The notes under the pieces were generated by a model. It was given only the letters and a program-made list of their open reading frames with translations, was not told where the DNA came from and made no database searches. Shown piece after piece: positions 52,642 to 60,548 of a DNA stretch of 64,000 nucleotides (position 1 is its first letter; every line of letters begins with the position of its first letter). Position numbers and translations under genes: made by a program. Source of the stretch: Nocardia sienata NBRC 100364 (GTDB lineage Bacteria; Actinomycetota; Actinomycetes; Mycobacteriales; Mycobacteriaceae); assembly GCF_001613205.1 (NCBI RefSeq), contig NZ_BDBX01000008.1, forward strand, positions 62,001 through 126,000, given 5' to 3'.

Positions 52642-53598
52642 GTGCGGATCGGCGTGATGATCGGACCCGAGCGCGGCGACACCGCGCGCAAGGCCGCCCG
52701 GATGATCGACGACATCGAATGGGCCGAAGCGGCCGGTATGGACACCGCCTGGATCCCCCAGATCCCCACGGATTTCGACGCACTGGTCACCGTGGCGCTG
52801 CTCGGCGCGGTGACCGAACGGATCGAACTCGGCACCGCGGTGGTCCCGCTCCAGGCCCAGCACCCCATCGCCCTGGCCCGCCAAGCCCTGTCCGCGCACG
52901 CGGTCGCCGGCGGCCGGCTCGCCCTCGGGGTGGGGCCGTCACACCACTGGATCGTGCAGGACATGCTCGGCCTGCCGTACGAGAAACCGGCCGCCTACAC
53001 CCGCGACTACCTCGAGGTCCTGAACCCCGCCCTGAACGGTCCCGGCACCATCGAGGTGTCCAACGGGAGCTTCACCGTGCACAACCCACTCGATCTCGGC
53101 CCGGTGGCACCCCTGCCGGTCCTGGTCGCCGCGCTGGGCCCGGTCATGCTGCGCATCGCCGGCGAGCACACCGACGGCACCATCCTGTGGATGGCCGACG
53201 AACGCGCCATCGCCGACCATATCGCCCCCCGCATCACCAAAGCGGCCGCCGACGCCGGTCGCGGGGCCCCGAGAATCGTTGCCGGACTGCCCATCTGCCT
53301 GTGCGCGTCCGGCGAGATCGACACCGCCCGCGAACGCGCCAACCGCATCCTGGGCGAAGCCGAGGTCTCCCCGAACTATCAGCGCCTGCTGGAACAGGGC
53401 GACGCCCGCGATATCGGCGATATCTGCATCGCCGGCGACGAAGACGCCATCGCCGCCGGCCTACGCCGCTACGCCGAGGCCGGCGCCACCGACCTGTCCG
53501 TCCGCCTGCTGCCCATCGGCGACACCCGCGACGAACTGATCGCCTCCAAACGGCGCACCCGGGAGATGCTCGCGGAGATCGCGAAGGACCTGCGATGA
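52642..53598 (+). CDS. F420/flavin-dependent LLM oxidoreductase
   Basis: 318 aa, GTG 52642 with GGAGGAA upstream. Luciferase-like barrel: IEWAEAAGMDTAWIPQIP (about residues 29-46), IELGTAVVPLQAQHPIALAR, GGRLALGVGPSHHWIVQDML, PVLVAALGPVMLRIAGEHTDG. The spacing fits F420-dependent enzymes, common in mycolata. The stop overlaps the first of three micro-ORFs. Probably reduces or oxidises a pathway intermediate. Confidence 0.9.
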   Translation: MRIGVMIGPERGDTARKAARMIDDIEWAEAAGMDTAWIPQIPTDFDALVTVALLGAVTERIELGTAVVPLQAQHPIALARQALSAHAVAGGRLALGVGPSHHWIVQDMLGLPYEKPAAYTRDYLEVLNPALNGPGTIEVSNGSFTVHNPLDLGPVAPLPVLVAALGPVMLRIAGEHTDGTILWMADERAIADHIAPRITKAAADAGRGAPRIVAGLPICLCASGEIDTARERANRILGEAEVSPNYQRLLEQGDARDIGDICIAGDEDAIAAGLRRYAEAGATDLSVRLLPIGDTRDELIASKRRTREMLAEIAKDLR

Positions 53599-53666
53599 TG
53601 CGATACCTTCGCCTCCGCTCCGGCCTCCACGGACCGCATGAACCCGCTCCGGAGGAGCTGTCATGA
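53595..53666 (+). CDS. Coupled micro-ORF 1 (23 codons)
   Basis: Starts by ATGA overlap with the LLM stop (a second ATG follows at 53598). The peptide runs MMRYLRLRSGLHGPHE, then PAPEELS. Its last codons form the ribosome site (GGAGGAGCTG) of the next start, and its stop overlaps that start. Basic N-terminal half, acidic end. Confidence 0.45.
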   Translation: MMRYLRLRSGLHGPHEPAPEELS

Positions 53667-53731
53667 CGCGCCGCTGCCTTCGCTCCGCGCTCCGCGGCCC
53701 GCATGAACACGCGCCGGAGGAGCTGTCATGA
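53663..53731 (+). CDS. Coupled micro-ORF 2 (22 codons)
   Basis: Paralog of micro-ORF 1 with one codon less; it begins MTRRCLRSALRGPHEH and ends APEELS. It has the same ATGA overlaps on both sides and the same internal GGAGGAG before its end. It differs from the other two in the centre (RRCLRSAL instead of RYLRLRSGL). Confidence 0.45.
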   Translation: MTRRCLRSALRGPHEHAPEELS

Positions 53732-53799
53732 CGCGATACCTTCGCCTTCGCTCCGGCCTTCGCGACCCGTATCAATCTGCGCCGAAGGAGCTGCCATGA
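53728..53799 (+). CDS. Coupled micro-ORF 3 (23 codons)
   Basis: Third paralog; it begins MTRYLRLRSGLRDPYQ and ends SAPKELP. GAAGGAG before its end is the ribosome site of the CoA-transferase gene, whose ATG (53796) overlaps its stop. Confidence 0.45.
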   Translation: MTRYLRLRSGLRDPYQSAPKELP

Positions 53800-54845
53800 T
53801 CACCGGGCCGCTGTCCGGTATCCGGGTGCTGGAGGTCGGCACGATGCTGGCCGGCCCCTACGCCACCATGATGCTCGCCGACCTGGGTGCCGAGGTGGTG
53901 AAACTCGAACCGCCGGGCGGCGATATCTCGCGCAAGGTCGGTGATTCCTATTTCGCCAGCCTCAACCGCGGCAAACGCAGTATCTGCCTGGATCTGACCG
54001 CGGAATCCGGACAGCGCCGCCTCGGTGAACTGGTCACGGATGCCCACGCGCTGCTGGTCAACCTGAAACCCTCGGCCATCCGCAAACTCGGACTCACCTA
54101 CGAGGCGCTGCGCCGATACAACGACCGGATCGTCTGCGTCGCGCTCACCGGCTTCGGTCTGGACAATGGGGACGATCCCGCCTTCGACTACGTCGTCCAG
54201 GCGTCCACCGGTGTCGCCGCGCTCACCGGCGATCCCGCCGGACCGCCCACGCTGCCCGGGTATTCCTCCGCCGATAATTCCACCGGCCTGACCGCCGCGC
54301 TGGGGTTACTCGCCCAGATAGTGTCGGGGCGGGGTGGGCAGATCGATGTCTCGCTGCGCGATGTGATGTTGTCCCAGCTGAACTATCACGCGGCCGCCTA
54401 CCTCGACAACGGGGTGGAACCCCAGCGCCGCCCTTTCGGCGCCCATTCGTATTACGTCCCGGCTCAGCTTTTCCCAACCGCCCAGGGGTATCTCGCACTG
54501 TTCATCACCCACGACGGGTTCTGGAAACTCTTTGCGGATGAGGCCGGGTTGGCCGGGTTCGAGACCATGGCCGAACGGGCGAGCAGCCGCGAATCGGTCC
54601 TCGGCATGGTGACCGCCGTCCTGGCCACCGATACCGCGGCGTCCTGGGAGGCGCGGTTGCGGCCGCGCGGCGTCCCCGCTGCGGCGGTGCGTACGCTGCC
54701 GGAGGCGCTGGAGGCGACCCCGGAGATGGTCATACAGGCGGGGGAACACCGGCTCGTCGGCTCGTCGATACATGCGGCCGGGTGGATCCCGGATTACCGC
54801 CCGCCACCCGGCCTGGGCGAATACGACGCTGCCGCGGACGACTGA
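53796..54845 (+). CDS. Class III CoA transferase (CaiB/BaiF family)
   Basis: 349 aa, ATG 53796 overlapping micro-ORF 3. IRVLEVGTMLAGPYATMMLADLGAEVVKLEPP in parts (about residues 9-40), SLNRGKRSICLDL (about 51), and the active-site region FDYVVQASTGVAALTG with the catalytic Asp (about residue 130). Shorter than the usual 380-400 aa; the C-terminal region is compact. Moves CoA between acyl groups, for example to activate the pathway acid without ATP. Confidence 0.92.
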   Translation: MITGPLSGIRVLEVGTMLAGPYATMMLADLGAEVVKLEPPGGDISRKVGDSYFASLNRGKRSICLDLTAESGQRRLGELVTDAHALLVNLKPSAIRKLGLTYEALRRYNDRIVCVALTGFGLDNGDDPAFDYVVQASTGVAALTGDPAGPPTLPGYSSADNSTGLTAALGLLAQIVSGRGGQIDVSLRDVMLSQLNYHAAAYLDNGVEPQRRPFGAHSYYVPAQLFPTAQGYLALFITHDGFWKLFADEAGLAGFETMAERASSRESVLGMVTAVLATDTAASWEARLRPRGVPAAAVRTLPEALEATPEMVIQAGEHRLVGSSIHAAGWIPDYRPPPGLGEYDAAADD

Positions 54846-54997
54846 ACAGCGGCGACGCAGAAGCCGATAAGGGCACAACGAGTTGATGGCCGGGGCGGTT
54901 CAGCGGTCACTGTCGAGACCATCGACCAGCTATCGACCAGCTGCGGAGACTGGTATCGTCCGACGAATCAGCTCGGCAGGAACGGAAGGGGGGCCGG

Positions 54998-55327
54998 GTG
55001 ACGAGTCCACTTCGGGTCGATATCGATGTGTTGACCAAAACGGTAACAGCGCTGAGGAATTCACAGCAGATTCTCGAGGACGCGTTGAAGGCGATGGCTG
55101 ATGTGGGCGCCGCGAGCATCGGCACACAGACGCTCGATGACGCCGCGGATAGTTTTCAGCGTCGGTGGCGTTTCGGGGTCCAGCGCATCGGTGAACTGTC
55201 CCGCACCACCGCCGACGGCGTGGATCAATGCCTTGCCGCCTATCAAGCAGTCGACAACGCCACGGCCACCGCCCTCGGTCAGGTCAACCAGACCCCGGTC
55301 GGCACCGGTGACCAGGGCCGGCCGTGA
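54998..55327 (+). CDS. WXG100-like type VII secretion protein (small)
   Basis: 109 aa, GTG 54998 behind GGAAGGGG. Helix-turn-helix hairpin: VDIDVLTKTVTALRNSQQIL, then DAADSFQRRWRFGVQRIGEL and ADGVDQCLAAYQAVDNATA. There is no signal peptide. It has the length and coiled-coil pattern of ESX/T7SS small partners, with RWRFG in place of WxG. Its stop overlaps the next start (GTGA), so both are made together and likely form a heterodimer. Confidence 0.8.
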   Translation: MTSPLRVDIDVLTKTVTALRNSQQILEDALKAMADVGAASIGTQTLDDAADSFQRRWRFGVQRIGELSRTTADGVDQCLAAYQAVDNATATALGQVNQTPVGTGDQGRP

Positions 55328-56568
55328 CCGACAACCCGTTTCCGAATCTCGGTTACAACCCTGTTCCCGGCGTCCCCGACGATGTTGCCGGCCTGAGTAA
55401 TCGGATCAAGACCGCCGCCGACGCGGTCCGTGAAACCAACGATCTACTGGCCCGGCTGCGCAATAGCAACGACGAGGTGTGGCGAGGCGAGGCCGGTGAT
55501 GCGTTCCGGAGCCATTTCGACGCCACCCTGGCCCAAGACCTGGGCTATGCCCAGAGTTCGCTGGAACGTGCTGTGACGGTCCTCGGGGAATGGAACACCG
55601 CCCTCGCCGGATTCCGTGACCAGGCCAAGGCGCTGGATCAGGAAGCCGGGGTCGCCGCCGCGGAGGTGAACAAGGCCTTCGCCGAGGTCCAGGCCGCGAA
55701 CGCCAATCCCGACCTCGGCCTGGCGAATCAGCAGTTCGACGATCCCGCCGCGCTGCAGGCGGCGCAGACCCGGCTCAATGCTGCCACCGCACGGGTGAAC
55801 GCGGCCAACACCGCGCTGCTCAACTGGCTGGGCACCCAGGACTCGATCGCCGCTCGCGTCCGCGACCTGGCCACCGAGCACGAGAACGTCGCCAAACGGA
55901 TTGCCTCCGAACTCGACGCCGCAGCCAAGGATTTCGCGCCGAGTGAACCGGACAAGAGCATCTGGGACAAGATCCAGGACGCGATCGGATCGATCGGCGA
56001 CTGGATCGATGAGCACCGGGAGGGTATCCATACCGCACTCTCCACCACCGCATCGGTCGCGGGCCTGCTCGCATTGGTCACACCACCCCCGTTTTCCGCA
56101 ATCGCGCTCGGGGTGTCCCTGGTTGCGGGGGCCGGCGCGCTCACCCTCGATTTCACCGATCCGCAGATGCGCGAGGACCTCATGTCCGGCGACTCGAAGG
56201 CGTGGCTGACAGTGGGCGGCGATGCCTTCAGCGTGCTTCCCGGTGCCAGCGGCCTGGCCAAGACGGCATGGGCGGGGTTGCGGGGCGTGGACGATCTCGG
56301 CCGGATGGAGGGCATGCTGAGCACCTGGAGCGCGAGCGCGCACGATCCCGGCCTGATTGCGAATATGGTTGCCAAGGGAGCCGATCCGGCGCTGGCCGGC
56401 GTCGCGCTGAACAGTACACCGGAAATCGCCGGTACTACCTATCGATTACTGCAGGTGGCCGATATGGCCAACACCCCCGGTATTCCCAGCACCGCGCCGG
56501 TCATCGCAATCCTGACCAGGGCTGGAGGGACTGCGCAGAAGCTGGCCGGCCTGGGTGGGCAGGAGTAG
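55324..56568 (+). CDS. T7SS substrate-like protein (WXG N-terminus, no recognised toxin domain)
   Basis: 414 aa, GTG 55324. Residues 1-110 form the helical secretion module with VWRGEAGDAFRSHFDATLAQ (WxG at about residue 57), 110-210 are Ala-rich coiled coil, about 230-280 are hydrophobic (LSTTASVAGLLALVTPPPFS and SAIALGVSLVAGAGALTL), and the C-terminal 120 residues are helical without a known catalytic motif. Architecture as in LXG/WXG polymorphic toxins but ending without a nuclease or ADP-ribosylase domain. It may be a structural or channel-forming substrate. Confidence 0.8.
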   Translation: MTDNPFPNLGYNPVPGVPDDVAGLSNRIKTAADAVRETNDLLARLRNSNDEVWRGEAGDAFRSHFDATLAQDLGYAQSSLERAVTVLGEWNTALAGFRDQAKALDQEAGVAAAEVNKAFAEVQAANANPDLGLANQQFDDPAALQAAQTRLNAATARVNAANTALLNWLGTQDSIAARVRDLATEHENVAKRIASELDAAAKDFAPSEPDKSIWDKIQDAIGSIGDWIDEHREGIHTALSTTASVAGLLALVTPPPFSAIALGVSLVAGAGALTLDFTDPQMREDLMSGDSKAWLTVGGDAFSVLPGASGLAKTAWAGLRGVDDLGRMEGMLSTWSASAHDPGLIANMVAKGADPALAGVALNSTPEIAGTTYRLLQVADMANTPGIPSTAPVIAILTRAGGTAQKLAGLGGQE

Positions 56569-56575
56569 CGCCGCG

Positions 56576-57238
56576 ATGCCGAAGGATAAGCTCCGTCCCG
56601 CCCCGGCCATCGGTATCGAGATCCCGTCCGGATACAACGAAATTCCGCTCGGCGACCTCGAAACTCTCATACAGACCGCCGCTCCGGTGATCACCGCATC
56701 CGTTCCCGACCGGATGCGCGACGACGTACCGAATGTGCTCGGAACACTGCATTTCCTGCTGGCCACACTGACCGCGAACAATGCCCTGTACAGCGGTATC
56801 GGTTTGCACCGCACCGGGGAAGGGGAATCCGAGCGGGCGGCCGTCTCCTGGCTGACCGTTTCCTCGTTCGACTACGGCGAAGAACGCAACCCGAGACTTG
56901 TGCTCAGTGAACTGATCAACGCCAAAGCCGAGAAGAATTCACGGGGGAAACTCGCGATTGTCGAAGGTCCGGCCGCCCCGATCCTCTATTTCGAGTGGAC
57001 CGAGAAACATCCGGCACCGACGGTCGCGAGCTATCCGGCGACAGCCGATCCACCGGAAGTGTTCCAGATCGAAGCGACAGTACCTTCCGGAGACGGCACG
57101 TCGATCGCCGTGCTGGAACTGTCGACCGCCGACCCCGAAACCGGGCCACAGTACCGCCGAATGATCCTCGACATGGCAGCGTCGGTAACCTTCCCCCAGC
57201 CGTCACCCGACATCGAGAGTTCCAGTCTTGCGCTCTGA
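56576..57238 (+). CDS. Conserved hypothetical protein of ESX-like cassette
   Basis: 220 aa, ATG 56576. Soluble mixed alpha/beta protein; AIGIEIPSGYNEIPLGDLE near the start, a hydrophobic helix VLGTLHFLLATLTANNALYS (about residues 61-80), and strands ending AVLELSTADPETGPQYRRMI. No domain recognised. In similar mycolata cassettes this position is taken by an immunity-like or chaperone-like gene (inference only). Confidence 0.7.
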   Translation: MPKDKLRPAPAIGIEIPSGYNEIPLGDLETLIQTAAPVITASVPDRMRDDVPNVLGTLHFLLATLTANNALYSGIGLHRTGEGESERAAVSWLTVSSFDYGEERNPRLVLSELINAKAEKNSRGKLAIVEGPAAPILYFEWTEKHPAPTVASYPATADPPEVFQIEATVPSGDGTSIAVLELSTADPETGPQYRRMILDMAASVTFPQPSPDIESSSLAL

Positions 57239-57749
57239 GGAAACATCACATCGACACAGCGCGGCACTTCACCGCGACAACGCCGGGGCGGACACGACAG
57301 TGGACCTGGACAAGCGTTCGGCACAGCGCGCGGGACGGAGACGACCCGCTGCCCCCGTAAAGAAAACCACGGATTTCGATTTCCTGAGGGCCGGCTGGGC
57401 ACGACCACCCCACCTTCCGGACGGGTTCAGGCGCACCTTGGTCGCTATCGCGTATCTACTGGACATGCTGTTGCATATCGCGGTGGGCCTGGCGGTGTGG
57501 AACGACTTCGCGCAGTCCCCGCAACCACCGTGGCATCCGATCATGTCGGGTGTTCTCGCCGGTGTCGCTGCCTCGTTCGTCCACCGCATATTCGTCCAGC
57601 GACTGATCCGGACCACTCTCGGTAAGGCTCTGTTCGGCCTCCGGCTACGGCAGGAGGACGGCTCCTATCCGACGCTGTGGCGGCTGATCAAACAGTGGTT
57701 CGTGGGGGCCTTCCTCACGGTGGCAACACCGCTGCAGATACTCGGCTGA
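57228..57749 (+). CDS. RDD-like membrane protein
   Basis: 173 aa from TTG 57228; GTG 57300 is an alternative, giving 149 aa. Neither has a strong ribosome site. A basic N-terminus is followed by membrane segments (LVAIAYLLDMLLHIAVGLAV, about residues 71-90; HPIMSGVLAGVAASFVHRIF, about 105-124) and GKALFGLRLRQEDGSYPTLWRLIKQW in parts, the RDD-type ending. RDD proteins often accompany ESX substrates in mycolata. Last gene of the cassette. Confidence 0.75.
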   Translation: MRSEETSHRHSAALHRDNAGADTTVDLDKRSAQRAGRRRPAAPVKKTTDFDFLRAGWARPPHLPDGFRRTLVAIAYLLDMLLHIAVGLAVWNDFAQSPQPPWHPIMSGVLAGVAASFVHRIFVQRLIRTTLGKALFGLRLRQEDGSYPTLWRLIKQWFVGAFLTVATPLQILG

Positions 57750-57858
57750 TGTCCAACTCGACCACGTGGCCCGCGGACACGCGCCGCTTGCCCACCCGCT
57801 CCCGGATGGCTCGCAGCGTTACAGCGGTCAGGCTTACCGAGATCCCACTACTCGTCAC
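57715..57858 (-). other. Antitoxin-like short ORF or remnant
   Basis: 47 codons from GTG 57858. SGISVSLTAVTLRAIRERVG followed by KRRVSA resembles the N-terminal half of actinobacterial ribbon-helix-helix or VapB-type antitoxins, but the rest is lost and it overlaps the 3' end of the RDD gene on the other strand. No toxin gene adjacent. 57859-58079 is empty. Confidence 0.25.
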
Positions 57859-58079
57859 CGGGAGAGAATTCGGTATCCACCGAGTCGATATGGAATTCGA
57901 AATGCTGAATATGGACCGAGGTGCAGTGTGCCGGGACAGCTGCTCGATACCCCGCCCACGCACTCTCGAGTGCGCCTGTCGGCGTAGTGAGGATGTCCGG
58001 GCCGGACTTCTATGGCGAAGGCGGAGAGCTACTCTCCGGTGCGGGGTCATTCGCGGCGGACCGTTCCCGGGAAACATTA

Positions 58080-58670
58080 TTACCGCCGGCAACCGTCGAG
58101 CAGGAGGCGAACGGTGAGACGCGCGTCGTAGTTCGGGTCCACCATCTCCGCGCCCGCGCAGATATCGCCGATAGCGCGCATGAGCTGGTAGGCGGTGACC
58201 TCGTCGGTGACCTCGCCCGCGTTCCGGGCGGCCGCGAGCAGGTCGTCGAGCACCGGCACGAGTCGATCGATGAACAATCCGTGCAGGGCGGTGAAGCCTT
58301 CGGGATCGGCGCGCATTGCGGCGCCGAGCCCGTGCTTGGTCACCAGGAAGTCCGCGAAGAGATCCACCCACCCACGCAGTGCGGCCAACGGTGAGGTCGA
58401 TGTCGCGAGCAGCGTGGGCCCGGCCTCGGCGCAGGCGTCGACCTGGTGCCGGTAGACGGCCGTGACGAGGTCCGCCCGCGTGGGGAAGTGCCGGTAGATC
58501 GTGCCCATCCCGACGCCCGCGGCAGCGGCGATCCGGCGTACCGGGGCGTCCACCCCGTGCGTGACGAACACCGAGGCCGCGGCATCGAGCAGCGCCTGCT
58601 CATTGCGTCGCGCGTCGGCACGCTTGGCCGAGCTCTCGGCGGCCGGTTTCTCCTTGTCGCCCGTACCCAA
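58080..58670 (-). CDS. TetR family transcriptional regulator
   Basis: 196 aa from TTG 58670, with AAAGGGG 7 nt upstream; no ATG or GTG fits. HTH at about residues 20-60 (LLDAAASVFVTHGVDAPVRR, then GVGMGTIYRHFPTRADLV). It ends with AEMVDPNYDARLTVRLLLDG. Divergent from the hydrolase gene at 58823. Two tandem palindromes lie between them. It belongs to the group that often controls efflux or detoxifying enzymes. Confidence 0.88.
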   Translation of the reverse strand: MGTGDKEKPAAESSAKRADARRNEQALLDAAASVFVTHGVDAPVRRIAAAAGVGMGTIYRHFPTRADLVTAVYRHQVDACAEAGPTLLATSTSPLAALRGWVDLFADFLVTKHGLGAAMRADPEGFTALHGLFIDRLVPVLDDLLAAARNAGEVTDEVTAYQLMRAIGDICAGAEMVDPNYDARLTVRLLLDGCRR

Positions 58671-58703
58671 GCGACACCCCTTTCTCGGATCGCACTTGTC
58701 AAC

Positions 58704-58738
58704 CGGAGCGCCGCTCCGTATATTCGGAGCAGCGCTCC
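58704..58738. promoter_or_regulatory. Two tandem palindromic operators, 21 bp apart
   Basis: Site 1 CGGAGCGCCGCTCCG (58704-58718, perfect 15 bp) and site 2 GGAGCAGCGCTCC (58726-58738, one mismatch in an extended arm). Centres lie at 58711 and 58732, two helical turns apart, so two dimers would sit on the same face. In the divergent TetR/hydrolase promoter. Confidence 0.7.
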
Positions 58739-58822
58739 ACTTGTGAGTGTATCCGCCGCCTACGCGACCCGAAGCCATGCTGCCGCGGAAAAGAGCGCGC
58801 ACCGCAATCGAAGGGAACTTCC

Positions 58823-59767
58823 ATGCCCGCACCCGATATGGCCGCCCCGAGCGCCATACCCGCCCTCACCATGCCGATCATCAGCGTGAAACCGGTCGTG
58901 CTGCCCGCTCGGGAACGTGGCGACGACCTGCAGGTGCGCGTCACCGCACCCACCGCCGGCACCGGCCTCCCGGTCATCGTGTTCGCCCACGGTTTCGGCG
59001 AGTCGATGTCCTCCTACGATCCGCTGGTCGACTTCTGGGCGAGCAACGGTTTCGTCGTCGTCCAGCCGACCTTCCTCGATTCACGAACCCTCGGCCTCAC
59101 TCCTGCCGATCCCCGCCACCCGGACATCTGGCGAATCCGGGTTCGGGATGTCACACACGTGCTCGACGAGCTGGATCACGTCGCCGCCGCGATCGTAGGA
59201 CTCGGTGATCGCATCGACCGCGACCGCATTGCTGTCGCGGGACACTCCTGGGGCGGGCAGACCGCGGGCATGCTGCTCGGCGCACGTGTGCTCGACGCCG
59301 ACGGACAACCGGGGCCCGATATGACCGACCCTCGTGTGAAGGCCGGCGTACTCCTCGCCACGACGGGCATCGCCGGCGAGGACCTGACTCCATTCGCCGC
59401 GGCGAATTTCCCCTTCATGCGCCCCGACTTCGACGGCCTGACCACGCCGGCCCTCGTAGTAGCGGGCGATCACGACCAGTCCCACCTCTCGACGCGCGGC
59501 CCCGACTGGTTCACCGACGTCTACACCTACGGCCCCGGTGCCCACAGCCTGCTCACCGTGTTCGGGGGCGAGCATTCGCTCGGCGGAATCCACGCCTACC
59601 GCGCCGCGGACACCACCGACGAGAGCCCCGAGCGCGTGGCGCTCATCCGGGAGGCTGCCTGGGCCTATCTGCGCAGCGCACTCGGGATCGACGACACAGC
59701 ATGGAAGCAGACGCAGAGCGACCTCGCCCAGGCTGCCGACCCGGCCGGGCGCATCGACAGCAAGTGA
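58823..59767 (+). CDS. Alpha/beta hydrolase (chlorophyllase/dienelactone-hydrolase-like)
   Basis: 314 aa, ATG 58823 with AGGGAAC upstream. VIVFAHGFGESMSSYDPLVD (oxyanion loop, about residues 51-70), nucleophile AGHSWGGQTAGM (Ser about 136), acid GDHDQSH (about 214), His GGEHSLGG (about 252): complete triad. No signal peptide. Divergent TetR control makes a detoxifying esterase likely. Confidence 0.9.
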   Translation: MPAPDMAAPSAIPALTMPIISVKPVVLPARERGDDLQVRVTAPTAGTGLPVIVFAHGFGESMSSYDPLVDFWASNGFVVVQPTFLDSRTLGLTPADPRHPDIWRIRVRDVTHVLDELDHVAAAIVGLGDRIDRDRIAVAGHSWGGQTAGMLLGARVLDADGQPGPDMTDPRVKAGVLLATTGIAGEDLTPFAAANFPFMRPDFDGLTTPALVVAGDHDQSHLSTRGPDWFTDVYTYGPGAHSLLTVFGGEHSLGGIHAYRAADTTDESPERVALIREAAWAYLRSALGIDDTAWKQTQSDLAQAADPAGRIDSK

Positions 59768-60065
59768 AAGCACGGGCTGACAGGCACACCGGAGCTGCGT
59801 CGTCCAGGCGGCCGGTCCCGGCTCGTAGCCGCCCTTCGAGCCGAATTCTCCGGTTGGGAAGGCGGTATCCGGAGGTCCGCCGCCGGGCGGTACGACGCGG
59901 CAGTGTACTTCGGACCGACTTGGCTGGACGGGTTCCAGCAGGGAATGGCGCTTGTCTGGGCGCGTCTGCCGGTCGGTCCCGGTGGTGGCGCGGCGGGTGG
60001 CCATATCTGTGCGGAGGGAAAGCGAGTGGCCGGGGAGTTGAGTCCCTACCTGCCCGCATGACGAT
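59768..60065. other. Gene-free interval
   Basis: No convincing gene; one frame is open and mildly protein-like (GWEGGIRRSAAGRYDAAVYF and beyond, up to the stop near 60060) but matches nothing I know. Possibly decayed sequence together with the DUF397 fragment. Confidence 0.3.
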
Positions 60066-60259
60066 ATACAACTCCGCTCGTCCTGCTCGGTGTCGGATCG
60101 TTCCGGCGGGTGCGACGCCGGTCGCGGGAGGTCGCCCACCTGCGCAGCGGATTGGTGGGTGTGCGGGATTCCAAGAACCCCACCGGCCCGGCCCTGGTTT
60201 TCGGACCGGGGGAGTGGGATGCCTTCACCGCCGAGGTACGCACCGGCGAATTCGAATAG
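60066..60259 (+). pseudogene. Frameshifted DUF397 domain gene
   Basis: Two frames join into a DUF397 protein: RSSCSVSDRSGGCDA, then after a shift near 60110-60125 EVAHLRSG followed by VGVRDSKNPTGPALVFGPGE and WDAFTAEVRTGEFE to the stop at 60257-60259. DUF397 proteins are short actinobacterial partners of XRE regulators; no XRE gene is adjacent. A sequencing error cannot be excluded. Confidence 0.65.
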
Positions 60260-60548
60260 CAACGCCCGTGCGCCGGACAGTGACCGCGGCATCGGAAATG
60301 TCGCGGCTACTGTCCGAGTGGGGTGCAGGAAATCGGCCGCTACCGGGCTGCGGCTGAGTGCTTGGTGTTCCGATATAGCGGGTCCGAGGACTGGGTGACC
60401 TCCCCGGCCGGGTCGACCGGCGGAAGTGGAAAGCACCCATTTCCAGCACTGGCGGGTGCGCGTGGACCCCGGTACCGTGCCCATGTTCCAGATCGGCCGT
60501 GCGCGCCTCGAACGGCGAACCGGGATTACTTCGACGAGGTGAGAAGAG

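Larger units (their letters stand above)
53595..53799. repeat. Three tandem copies of a 65-68-bp unit
   Basis: Each unit starts with ATG, carries a variant of CTTCGCCTCCGCTCCGGCCT, and ends with a Shine-Dalgarno and ATGA. Copies begin at 53595, 53663 and 53728. Conserved blocks are the start, the centre and the ribosome site, while the joins vary. Confidence 0.75.
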
